A DNA stretch of 41,719 nucleotides, taken from the NCBI RefSeq assembly GCF_000429025.1, contig NZ_KE386835.1, positions 628,159 through 669,877 on the forward strand. The letters run 5' to 3'. The notes below the pieces were generated by a model. That model was given only the letters and a program-made list of their open reading frames with translations, was not told the origin of the DNA and made no database searches. Source of the DNA: Actinospineispora spinosispora DSM 44797 (GTDB taxonomy: Bacteria; Actinomycetota; Actinomycetes; Mycobacteriales; Pseudonocardiaceae). This document shows positions 29,898 to 37,093 of this stretch, in pieces. Position 1 is the first letter of the stretch. Each line of letters begins with the position of its first letter. Made by a program: the position numbers and the translations under genes.

Positions 29898-30497
29898 ATG
29901 ACCCTCTATCTCGTCCCGCCGTTGGCAAAGGACTCGCCGACTGCCGACCCACCGGGACCACTCACGTCCCCGCGCGCCTGGGGCATCACCGGGGGCACTG
30001 GCTCGTGGGTCGCCGCAGTCGCAAGGCAGTCGCCTGACGGCGAGCGCCGCGAAGGGCTGACCCAGCAGGACATCCACGCTATCTTCCAGCTGCTGCGGCG
30101 GATCGAACCGGCGCTGGCGCGACGCTCCGCCGTGTCGTTGAGCAGCGAGCACCTCGATCGGGTGGAGCGCAACGCGGACCTCATCGCGTCGCTCAGGTTC
30201 AGCCCGACGGAGGTCAACCAGCTGTACACGGCGCTGCGCGGGGGGCTGATCGTGCCCGGCGTCTCCCACATCGAGACCAGCACCGTGGTGCCGTTGCAGC
30301 ACCGGGTGACGGCGCACTTCGAAGCGCACTACCGACGGTTGGGTACGCACCCCAAGGAACTCTCCGGGTGCGATGACACGAACGAACGGCTCATCGCGGC
30401 GTTCCGCACCCGCGACCCGGACGTCGCCAGCGCAGCGGTGCGGGATCACCTCGACGGTTGCGAGTTCTTCGCGCTGCACGTCCTCAACCTGGGCTAG
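29898..30497 (+). CDS. FCD-like ligand-domain protein lacking a DNA-binding domain
   Basis: 199 residues, start ATG with GGAGG about six bases upstream. From about residue 52 the pattern resembles the FCD domain of FadR-type GntR regulators: LTQQDIHAIFQLLRRIEPALARRSAV, then a His-containing helix HRVTAHFEAHYRR, then ERLIAAFRTRDPDVASAAVRDHLDGCE. In full regulators a winged helix of about 70 residues precedes this. Here residues 1-50 are Pro/Gly-rich with no helix-turn-helix, and the gap back to yajQ is too short for a lost one. It may be a stand-alone effector-binding protein or the remnant of a regulator. I am not certain of the FCD call; several metal-ligand His positions are not matched. 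Confidence 0.6.
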   Translation: MTLYLVPPLAKDSPTADPPGPLTSPRAWGITGGTGSWVAAVARQSPDGERREGLTQQDIHAIFQLLRRIEPALARRSAVSLSSEHLDRVERNADLIASLRFSPTEVNQLYTALRGGLIVPGVSHIETSTVVPLQHRVTAHFEAHYRRLGTHPKELSGCDDTNERLIAAFRTRDPDVASAAVRDHLDGCEFFALHVLNLG

Positions 30498-30503
30498 CCC
30501 AGC

Positions 30504-30806
30504 TCAGGGCTGCAGGTGCTTGCCCTCCACACGGCAGCTGAGGCAGTAGCCGTCAGCGACGCCGAGGACGTGCCCGGCGTCGGTCTCCGAGCGCCCGCAG
30601 GATTTGCAGGGCTGGCGGGCGCCCGCGATCGCGGCTTTCGCCTCGGCTTCGGCGGCCGCTGCCGCCTTGGCCACTTCGGCCGCCTGACCCGCTTCGGCGG
30701 TCCGGCCGAGCCGGCAGCGCTCGCAGACGTCGCGGCCCGGGGAGATCAGCGTCAACGGTTGGCCGCACCGGGTGCACTCGGTGACGGCTGTGGTCTCTGC
30801 GGTCAT
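30504..30806 (-). CDS. Small protein with two zinc-ribbon ends joined by a helix
   Basis: 100 residues. Two Cys4-type ribbons are visible: ECTRCGQPLTLISPGRDVCERC (split as CTRC...CERC, residues 9-29) and CKSCGRSETDAGHVLGVADG followed by YCLSCR (residues about 67-93). Between them is an Ala/Glu/Lys-rich stretch (AEVAKAAAAAEAEAKAAIAG) that should form one long charged helix. This dumb-bell arrangement suggests a nucleic-acid- or protein-bridging role, but I know no family. It is five bases downstream of the alpha/beta hydrolase stop... in transcription order the hydrolase stop (30812) precedes its start region, so the two genes probably share a transcript. Its stop is seven bases from the convergent FCD-like stop. 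Confidence 0.75.
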   Translation of the reverse strand: MTAETTAVTECTRCGQPLTLISPGRDVCERCRLGRTAEAGQAAEVAKAAAAAEAEAKAAIAGARQPCKSCGRSETDAGHVLGVADGYCLSCRVEGKHLQP

Positions 30807-30811
30807 GGCTG

Positions 30812-31549
30812 TCAGCTTGCCCCAGCCCCCACTCCGGCCAACAAGGCGGCCAGCTTCTCCGGCTCCGAGAACATCGGCCAGTGACCGGTCGGGAGCTCGA
30901 CGAATGTCCACTCCGATCCGCCCATCTCGGCGAACCCGGGGACACCGGCTTCGATCAGGCCGACGACCTGCGCTCTGGTGAAGCTGCACGCGATGACCGT
31001 CTTCGGCAGCGACGGGTCGGGCTCGGCCCGTCGCGCCGATCCGGTGACCGCGCCGCCGGGCTCGGGCGTGCTGCGCCGATGCACCTCGGCGAACGTGTCG
31101 TCGTCCAGCCCGTCGGTGCTGGCACCGTGTCGACCGAGCGTCGCGCGGTCCGGCATCGGGTAGTCGCCGCCGTTCTCCGCCATCCGCTGCTCCACCCAGG
31201 AACACAGGTCGGGCGGCAGGAAATCCAGGTGCGAGATGCCCTCCGGCAGGGGCCCGGTGTCCACGAAGACCAGCTGGGCGACCCGGTCGCGGGCCCGCTC
31301 GGCGGCCGGCGCGACGACCGGGCCAGCGCCGCTGTGTCCGACGAGCACCACATCGCGCAGGCCGTCCAACGTGGCGACCAGGTCGTCGACCTGCGATTCG
31401 AGCGTCACACCCGGCTCGCCGGCGCGTTCGGCGAGACCGGGCAGCGTCACCGGGTGGACGTCGTGCCCGGCGGCGCGCAACGGCGCGGCCACCTCGTCCC
31501 ACGCCCACGCACCCAACCAGAAACCCGGAACCAGCACGAACGTCGTCAT
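30812..31549 (-). CDS. Alpha/beta hydrolase
   Basis: 245 residues from ATG at 31549 (MTTFVLVPGFWLGAWAWDEV); the frame upstream runs into a palindromic repeat and is not coding. The fold marks are VLVPGFWLGAWAW (oxyanion loop), nucleophile elbow VLVGHSGAGPV (Ser about residue 86), and the late His in PTGHWPMFSEPEKLA. This resembles the MenH/salicylate-esterase-like group of small soluble hydrolases; the substrate is unknown. It is upstream of the zinc-ribbon gene, whose ATG begins six bases after the hydrolase stop on the minus strand, so they are likely co-transcribed. A long palindrome separates it from the glycosyltransferase. Confidence 0.85.
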   Translation of the reverse strand: MTTFVLVPGFWLGAWAWDEVAAPLRAAGHDVHPVTLPGLAERAGEPGVTLESQVDDLVATLDGLRDVVLVGHSGAGPVVAPAAERARDRVAQLVFVDTGPLPEGISHLDFLPPDLCSWVEQRMAENGGDYPMPDRATLGRHGASTDGLDDDTFAEVHRRSTPEPGGAVTGSARRAEPDPSLPKTVIACSFTRAQVVGLIEAGVPGFAEMGGSEWTFVELPTGHWPMFSEPEKLAALLAGVGAGAS

Positions 31550-31585
31550 GCCGAGCACGCTAAAGGCAACCACCGACATTTCCGG

Positions 31586-31631
31586 CTCGTGAGTGGTACG
31601 GGCGCCCCGGGGCGCCCGTACCACTCACGAG
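31586..31631. repeat. 46-bp GTGAGTGG-family palindrome, copy 2
   Basis: CTCGTGAGTGGTACGGGCGC (plus C) pairs perfectly with its inverse, with CCGG at the centre, so the whole 46 bases are an exact palindrome. It shares the outer CGTGAGTGG/CCACTCACG with the copies at 6390 and 40994 but has a different inside. It starts three bases after the glycosyltransferase stop, before the hydrolase gene on the same strand. Confidence 0.9.
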
Positions 31632-31633
31632 GG

Positions 31634-32794
31634 TCAGGCGAGCAGCTGCTCGACGATGTCCGCGGCGGCCGAGGCGCCACCGGCCGCACGCAGCTCCGCG
31701 CGCAGCTCGGCGAGGCGGGCCGCCACCTCCGGTGAGGCGGCGAGCGACAGCACCGCCTCGCGCAGGGCGTCGGCGGTGACCGGCTCCGCCAGTTGCGCAC
31801 CGACGCCGAGCTCCGCCAGCATGGCCGCGTTGCCGAACTGGTCGACCGCCTGCGGCAACGCCACCATCGGAACGCCCTGGTAGAGACCCTCCGAACACCC
31901 ACCCATGCCCGCGTGGGTGACGAACGCCGAGGCCTGTCCGAGCACCGCGAGCTGCGGTACCCAGCGGTGCACGGTGATGTTCGGCGGCAGCTCACCGAGG
32001 TCGGCCGGGTTCACGTGCACCCCGATCGACATCACCACGTCCCACTCGGTGTCCCGGAACGCCTCGATGCACGCCAGATACAGGTCGAGGTGATCGGTGT
32101 AGGCCGAGCCGAGCGAGACGAGCAGCAGCGGCCGGTCACCCGACGGCCAGCCGCCCTGGTGCGGGCGCCGGTCCAGCGCGGGACCGACGAACGTGTAGAC
32201 CGAGTCGTCGACCCGGTCCGCGTTCGGCTGCAGCGCCTTCGGGATGAGGACGGCGCAGCGCGGCGGGCGGCCGGTGAACTCATCGGACCGCAGCGGGACG
32301 CCCTGCTCGGCGAGCCATTCGTCGAACCGGGCGCGGTACGCGAGACCGGCGGGCTCGGAGAGGAACGCGAACGCATCCGCCATGTCCTCCTCGAAGCCCT
32401 GCCACGCCACCATCGACGGCGAGAGCTGCAGCAACGGCACCGACCAGCGATGCGCGAGCACCCGGGCCGGGTAGCCGGTGATGTCGTAGAGCACGGCGTC
32501 CGGACGGTCGTCCTCCAACGCTGCCTCCAGCTGCGGCAGGACCCGGGTCGCCTCCTCGAAGAAGATCGTCATCCCGTCGAGCGGGTCGGTCGGCCACTGC
32601 TCGCCCGCCGACTCGTCGGGCAGCTGTGTCCGGTAGACGACCGGAGTCGCGCCGGTCGAGGCGACCACCTCGGCGAAGGAGGCCGGGATCGCGTAGGACA
32701 CGCGGTGCCCTCGCTCGACCAGCTCGGCGATCACCGGCAGGTTCGGATTGACGTGGCCGTGCGCACCGACGCTGGCCATCAGGATGTGTGACAC
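31634..32794 (-). CDS. mgt: Macrolide-type glycosyltransferase (MGT family, GT1)
   Basis: 386 residues from GTG, with GGAGAA six bases upstream. GT-B fold: N-domain start HILMASVGAHGHVNPNLPVI (with the catalytic-base His) and the C-terminal nucleotide-sugar motif AFVTHAGMGGCSEGLYQGVP followed by MVALPQAVDQFGNAAML. This is typical of OleD/OleI/Mgt enzymes, which inactivate macrolides by adding glucose from UDP-glucose at the desosamine 2'-OH. The 120-base leader region upstream holds an 8-codon ORF and a terminator-like hairpin, which would fit induction by ribosome-targeting antibiotics. Divergent from rmlA. The macrolide substrate is inferred from family. Confidence 0.88.
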   Translation of the reverse strand: MSHILMASVGAHGHVNPNLPVIAELVERGHRVSYAIPASFAEVVASTGATPVVYRTQLPDESAGEQWPTDPLDGMTIFFEEATRVLPQLEAALEDDRPDAVLYDITGYPARVLAHRWSVPLLQLSPSMVAWQGFEEDMADAFAFLSEPAGLAYRARFDEWLAEQGVPLRSDEFTGRPPRCAVLIPKALQPNADRVDDSVYTFVGPALDRRPHQGGWPSGDRPLLLVSLGSAYTDHLDLYLACIEAFRDTEWDVVMSIGVHVNPADLGELPPNITVHRWVPQLAVLGQASAFVTHAGMGGCSEGLYQGVPMVALPQAVDQFGNAAMLAELGVGAQLAEPVTADALREAVLSLAASPEVAARLAELRAELRAAGGASAAADIVEQLLA

Positions 32795-32836
32795 GAGGGT
32801 TCTCCAGAGCTCGTACGGGTTTCAGGGCATGACAAA

Positions 32837-32879
32837 GCCCCGCCGGTGCCTCGGGCCTCAGTGGCCCGGGCGGCGGGGC
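32837..32879 (-). terminator. Intrinsic-terminator-like hairpin in the mgt leader
   Basis: On the minus strand GCCCCGCCG (32879-32871) pairs with CGGCGGGGC (32845-32837), with an inner stem CGGGCC/GGCCCG, and is directly followed by CTTTGTC. It sits 11 bases after the 8-codon ORF stop and 42 bases before the mgt start. GAGGCACC occurs twice, before the hairpin and within its 3' half, and CAGC/GCTG at the end of the small ORF can form a competing stem. Confidence 0.7.
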
Positions 32880-32889
32880 GAGGTGCCTC

Positions 32890-32916
32890 TCAGCCGTACA
32901 GCTGCTTCTGGAACAT
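32890..32916 (-). CDS. Putative 8-residue leader peptide of mgt
   Basis: ATG TTC ... TGA encodes MFQKQLYG. A TACGCT -10 lies seven bases before the ATG, which would make the message leaderless so that ribosomes load at the 5' end at once. The stop lies 11 bases before a strong hairpin with a short T-run, and then mgt. This is the layout of ribosome-mediated attenuators of antibiotic-resistance genes: stalling in the peptide would stop the terminator from forming. A GAAACTCGGTCGCG stretch about 46-33 bases upstream is a possible activator-linked -35 region. The ORF is too short to be sure from sequence alone. Confidence 0.5.
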   Translation of the reverse strand: MFQKQLYG

Positions 32917-32993
32917 GCCCGGCAGCGTAGGGCCGCGCGCCTCGGGAACGCGACCGAGTTTCACTCGCGCGGCACACGGTAGGTTGGCTGGCG

Positions 32994-33875
32994 ATGAAGG
33001 GCATAGTGCTGGCAGGCGGTTCGGGCAGCAGGTTGTACCCGGTCACCGGAGCGGTCTCCAAGCAGCTGCTGCCGGTGTACGACAAGCCGATGATCTACTA
33101 CCCGCTGTCGGTGCTGATGTTCGGCGGCATCCGGGACATCCTGATCATCTCGACGCCGGCAGACCTGCCGCAGTTCGAGCGGCTGCTCGGCGACGGATCC
33201 GCGCTCGGGCTACGGCTGACCTACGCCGAGCAGGCCCAGCCGAACGGGCTCGCCGAGGCGTTCCTGATCGGCGCCGACCACGTCGGTGACGACAGCGTCG
33301 CGCTGGTCCTCGGCGACAACATCTTCCACGGGCCCGGCTTCCCGGCGCAGCTGCGCCGCAGCATCGCCGACCTGGACGGCTGCGTCCTGTTCGGCTACCC
33401 GGTGAAGGACCCCGGCCGCTACGGCGTCGGCGAGGCGGACGACAACGGCCGGCTGATCTCCATCGAGGAGAAACCGGCCGTACCGAGGTCCAACCGGGCG
33501 ATCACCGGGCTGTACCTCTACGACAACGACGTGCTCCGCATCGCACGCCAGATCACCCCGTCGGCGCGCGGCGAGCTGGAGATCACCGACGTCAACCACG
33601 TGTACCTGGAACGTGGGACAGCCACGCTCATCGACCTGGGCCGGGGCTTCGCCTGGCTGGACACCGGCACGCACGACTCGCTGCTGGAGGCCGGGCAATA
33701 CGTGCAGGTGCTGGAACATCGGCAGGGCATCCGCATCGCGTGTCTCGAGGAGATCGCCCTGGACATGGGCTACATCGACCCGGACAGCTGCTACCTGCTC
33801 GGGGAGAAGCTGGGTAGCTCCCGATACGGCGAGTACGTCATGTCGGTGGCGAAGGCGGCCGGCGCGATCGGCTGA
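32994..33875 (+). CDS. rmlA: Glucose-1-phosphate thymidylyltransferase
   Basis: 293 residues, the usual RmlA length. Start MKGIVLAGGSGSRLYPVTGA is the nucleotide-binding signature, followed by SKQLLPVYDKPMIYYPLSVL, LVLGDNIFHGPGF (catalytic Asp), YGVGEADDNGRLISIEEKP and FAWLDTGTHDSLLEAGQYV. It makes dTDP-glucose from dTTP and glucose-1-phosphate, the entry step to dTDP-rhamnose for the arabinogalactan linker and other deoxysugars. No rmlB, C or D is present here. TAGGTT lies eight bases before the ATG, so the message may be leaderless. Divergent from the mgt leader. Confidence 0.95.
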   Translation: MKGIVLAGGSGSRLYPVTGAVSKQLLPVYDKPMIYYPLSVLMFGGIRDILIISTPADLPQFERLLGDGSALGLRLTYAEQAQPNGLAEAFLIGADHVGDDSVALVLGDNIFHGPGFPAQLRRSIADLDGCVLFGYPVKDPGRYGVGEADDNGRLISIEEKPAVPRSNRAITGLYLYDNDVLRIARQITPSARGELEITDVNHVYLERGTATLIDLGRGFAWLDTGTHDSLLEAGQYVQVLEHRQGIRIACLEEIALDMGYIDPDSCYLLGEKLGSSRYGEYVMSVAKAAGAIG

Positions 33876-33966
33876 ATATCGGTCATCTCACCGATGGTGC
33901 CGCTGTGTGTCCCTTCCTACGGTCGTGCACAACGACCGCACCATGAGGCAAAGGGGCCTGATCACC

Positions 33967-35385
33967 ATGGCGAGTTCCGACGATCTGTGCTGGCTGTCCG
34001 CCACCGAACTGACCGGGCGCATCCGTGCCGGTGAGGTGACCCCGACCGACGTCGCCGAGCAGGTCGTGTCCCGGGTCGAGGCGGTGAATCCCGAGCTCAA
34101 CGCATTCGTCAACTTCGACCGTGACCAGGTGCTGCGCGACGCCGCCGAGCTGACCGCCGCCCAGGGCCGAGGCGAGGAGCTCGGACCGCTGCACGGTGTG
34201 CCGTACTCGATCAAGGACCTGACCGCGGTCGCCGGACTGCCACTGACGTTCGGCATGTCCCCGTTGAAGGACAACGTCGCCGAGCGCGACGCCACCTCGG
34301 TCGCGCGGCTGCGCCACGCGGGCGGGTTGTTCCTGGGCAAGACGAACACCCCGGAGAGCGGCTACTACGGAGGCACCGACAACCACCTGTTCGGCCCGAC
34401 GCACAACCCGTGGAAGCACGGCACGACACCGGGCGGGTCCAGTGGCGGCGCGGCGGCGGCGGTCGCGGCCGGGCTGGGTCAGCTCGCCGAGGGCAGCGAC
34501 GGCGCCGGGTCGGTGCGTATCCCGGCGTCGCTGTGCGGCGTCGTCGGCCTCAAGCCCTCGACCGGCCGGATCCCGCAGACGATCCTCGCCGGCCGCTACT
34601 ACCACTGGGCCTACCACGGCCCGATCACCCGTACCGTCGCCGACAACGCGCTGATGGTGAACGTCCTCGCCGGGCCCGACCCTTCGGACCCGCTGAGCCT
34701 GCCGGCCGACGGCGTCGATTACGTCGCCGAGCTGGACGGCGACATCACCGGCTGGCGGGTCGCCTACTCCCCCGACCTCGGCTACGCGCAGGTCGACCCC
34801 GAGGTCGCCGAGATCTGCCGTTCGGCGCTGGGCGCGTTCGAAGAGCTGGGCGCGCACGTCGCCGAGGCGACCCCGGCCTGGGGCGATCCGGAGGAGGCGA
34901 TGTGGAACGGCGTGTGGGTTCCCGGCTTCGCCAGCGAGCACGACATGCTGGACTGGGACAACCTGCACGGCCAGGTCGACGACAACCTCATCGAGCTGAT
35001 GCACGAGGGCCGCAGGCTGACCGGCGTCGACGTGGGGCGCGCGGACGCGTTCCGCGGCGCCATGTGGGACACGTTCGCCGCGTTCATGGCCGACTACGAC
35101 CTCCTGGTCACCCCGACCTGCACCGAGGCGGCGTTCCCGATCACCCAGTTCACGCCGGACGGCCTGCTCGGCTCGTCGCTGCGCCACCAGCTGCTGGGCT
35201 GGCTGCTGACCTACCCGTTCAACATGATGACCACCCCGGCCATCACGGTGCCCGCCGGCTTCACCTCGGACGGCCGGCCGGTCGGTCTGCAGATCGCCGG
35301 CCGCCTGCACGCCGACGCCGCGGTCCTGCGCGCGGCAGCCAACTTCGAGCGTGCCCGCCCCTGGTCCCAGCATCGCCCCGGCTAG
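33967..35385 (+). CDS. Amidase (amidase-signature family)
   Basis: 472 residues from ATG at 33967, with a purine-rich AAAGGGG upstream; the in-frame extension back into rmlA is not used. Ser-cisSer-Lys triad: Lys in GVPYSIKDLTAVAG (about residue 79), cis-Ser in TPGGSSGGAAAAVA and the nucleophile Ser in GSDGAGSVRIPASLCG (about 180). Conserved GLKPSTGRIP and late TPAITVPAGF are also present. Members hydrolyse diverse amides (for example aryl or short aliphatic amides, glutamyl-tRNA in GatA); length and absence of gatB/C nearby argue against GatA. Its stop shares the bases CTAG with the convergent LuxR gene. Confidence 0.93.
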   Translation: MASSDDLCWLSATELTGRIRAGEVTPTDVAEQVVSRVEAVNPELNAFVNFDRDQVLRDAAELTAAQGRGEELGPLHGVPYSIKDLTAVAGLPLTFGMSPLKDNVAERDATSVARLRHAGGLFLGKTNTPESGYYGGTDNHLFGPTHNPWKHGTTPGGSSGGAAAAVAAGLGQLAEGSDGAGSVRIPASLCGVVGLKPSTGRIPQTILAGRYYHWAYHGPITRTVADNALMVNVLAGPDPSDPLSLPADGVDYVAELDGDITGWRVAYSPDLGYAQVDPEVAEICRSALGAFEELGAHVAEATPAWGDPEEAMWNGVWVPGFASEHDMLDWDNLHGQVDDNLIELMHEGRRLTGVDVGRADAFRGAMWDTFAAFMADYDLLVTPTCTEAAFPITQFTPDGLLGSSLRHQLLGWLLTYPFNMMTTPAITVPAGFTSDGRPVGLQIAGRLHADAAVLRAAANFERARPWSQHRPG

Positions 35386-36077
35386 AACGGGCAGAGGCTG
35401 AGGCGGATTGCCTTGACGGCGGCTTCCACCCGGTTCGTCGCGGAGAGTTTGCGCAGGATGTGTTCGACGTGGGTGGCGACCGTGCTGCGGGACAGGACCA
35501 GCTCCGCGCAGATCTCGGTGTTGGTCCGGCCCTGGGTGATCAGCCGCAGGATCTCGACCTCACGCGGGGTCAGCGCTATCGCCGCACGAGCGGCCATCTC
35601 GGCCACCCTCTCGGTCAGGACGCCGCGCAGCACGTCGAGGCCACGCTTGCCTGCGGCCGGGAAGACCTCGTCGACGACGCTCAGGTGCACGGCGCCCACC
35701 ACCTTGCCGTCGTCCCGGGCGAGACAGGTCGAGCTGCCCTCCCGATAGCCGTGCGGGGTGAGGATCTCCCGCGCCGAGTAGCCGTCCCGGTAGGACGGCA
35801 GGTCGGCCCAGCACATCGGGACGCCCGGGCTGCGAGCGACCAGGCGGTAGCCGGGGTCCCGGTCGACGAAGTCGGTGAGCAGATACCTGGCGACGGTGGG
35901 CGCGTACCCGACCGTCGCCAGTTCGTGGTGCCGCCCGGTCCGCCCATCGACGTAGGTGACCGCGGCGGCGGCACCGTGCGCCGCGTCCAGCAAGACCTTC
36001 AGCAGACCTTCGGCACTGGTGACGGCGGACGTCGAGCAGCTCGCGGCGACCGCGTCCACCACCGTGCTCTCGTCCAC
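35382..36077 (-). CDS. LuxR-family regulator with a GAF-like N-terminal domain
   Basis: 231 residues from GTG at 36077, 12 bases after the htpX stop. The C-terminal 65 residues are a LuxR helix-turn-helix: LTPREVEILRLITQGRTNTE, LVLSRSTVATHVEHILRKLS and NRVEAAVKAIR. The N-terminal 150 residues (AAAVTYVDGRTGRHHELATV, FVDRDPGYRLVAR, VVGAVHLSV) look like a GAF-type small-molecule or redox sensor. There is no phosphoacceptor receiver domain, so it is probably ligand-controlled. The gene follows htpX in the same direction and may sense envelope or stationary-phase signals (inference). The stop overlaps that of the convergent amidase. Confidence 0.85.
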   Translation of the reverse strand: MDESTVVDAVAASCSTSAVTSAEGLLKVLLDAAHGAAAAVTYVDGRTGRHHELATVGYAPTVARYLLTDFVDRDPGYRLVARSPGVPMCWADLPSYRDGYSAREILTPHGYREGSSTCLARDDGKVVGAVHLSVVDEVFPAAGKRGLDVLRGVLTERVAEMAARAAIALTPREVEILRLITQGRTNTEICAELVLSRSTVATHVEHILRKLSATNRVEAAVKAIRLSLCPF

Positions 36078-36089
36078 GACCAGCTCGTT

Positions 36090-36953
36090 TCAGCCGCGTG
36101 CCATCTGCTCCAGTCGGCGGATTCTATCCTCCAGCGGCGGGTGTGTGGAGAACATGCGGGCCAGCTTCTCCCCGGAGCGGAACGGGTTGGCGATCATCAG
36201 GTGCGACTGCGAGACGAGCGCGGGCTCGGGCGGCAACGGCGCCAGCTGGGTGCCGCGCTCGAGCTTGCGCAGTGCCGAGGCCAGCCCCAGCGGGTCCCGG
36301 GTGAGCAGCGCGCCGCTCGCATCGGCCTGGTACTCCCGCGAGCGGCTGATCGACATCTGCACGACGCCCGCCGCGATCGGGCCGATCAGCGCGACGACGA
36401 TCATCGCCAGCGGGTTCGGCCGGTCCTCGTCGCCGCCGCCGAAGAAGGACGCGAACATCGCGATGTTCGCCATGAAGCTGATCATGCTGGCCAGTGCGCC
36501 CGCGACACAGGAGATGAGGATGTCGCGGTTGTAGACGTGGGACAGCTCGTGGCCGAGCACGCCGCGCAGCTCACGTTCGTCGAGCAGCTCCAGGATGCCG
36601 GTCGTGGCGCACACCGCCGCGTTGCGTGGGTTGCGGCCGGTCGCAAAAGCGTTCGGCGCGCTGGTCGGACTGACGTAGAGTCGCGGCATCGGCTGGCGTG
36701 CGGTGTTGGCAAGCTCACGCACGATCCGGTACATCGCGGGCTGTTCCGCCTCGGTGACCGGGCGCGCGTGCATGGCGCGCAGCGCGAGCTTGTCCGAGTT
36801 GAAGTAGGCGTAGGCGTTCATACCGAGCGCGACGAACAGGGCGAGGACGAGGCCACCTCGCCCGAACAGGCCGCCGACGAGCAGTACCAATGCGCTCAGC
36901 CCACCGAGCAGTACCGCGGTCTTCAGCCCGTTGAAATGGTTGTGCACGAGCAT
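36090..36953 (-). CDS. htpX: Membrane metalloprotease HtpX
   Basis: 287 residues with a clear GGAGAGGAAG Shine-Dalgarno. Two N-terminal membrane helices (LLGGLSALVLLVGGLF, LVLALFVALGMNAYAYF) precede the zinc motif HELSH in GVLGHELSHVYNRDI (about residue 137). Two more helices follow, and the third ligand is Glu in SREYQADASGA. Cys in CVAGAL is typical too. HtpX degrades damaged membrane proteins together with FtsH. The C-terminal FSTHPPLEDRIRRLEQMA is a family hallmark. Upstream of the LuxR gene and likely co-transcribed. Confidence 0.95.
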   Translation of the reverse strand: MLVHNHFNGLKTAVLLGGLSALVLLVGGLFGRGGLVLALFVALGMNAYAYFNSDKLALRAMHARPVTEAEQPAMYRIVRELANTARQPMPRLYVSPTSAPNAFATGRNPRNAAVCATTGILELLDERELRGVLGHELSHVYNRDILISCVAGALASMISFMANIAMFASFFGGGDEDRPNPLAMIVVALIGPIAAGVVQMSISRSREYQADASGALLTRDPLGLASALRKLERGTQLAPLPPEPALVSQSHLMIANPFRSGEKLARMFSTHPPLEDRIRRLEQMARG

Positions 36954-37093
36954 TCACTTCCTCTCCGCACCCGATGAACGAGCGAGGCCGAGCACTGGTT
37001 CCGCACCCGTGATCCCGAGGTGTGCCGGTGATCTCCCGTGTGACCTCCGTGACCCGAACGTCACGAGCATCTTTCGGCAGGCAAGATGCTCGC

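Noticed and set aside
33613..33966. In-frame N-terminal extension of the amidase into rmlA
   Set aside because: The extension is a shadow of rmlA; the amidase domain and a purine-rich RBS fix the start at 33967.
34410..36977. 855-codon plus-strand open frame across the amidase, LuxR and htpX
   Set aside because: Runs antisense or out of frame through three recognised genes and carries no motif.
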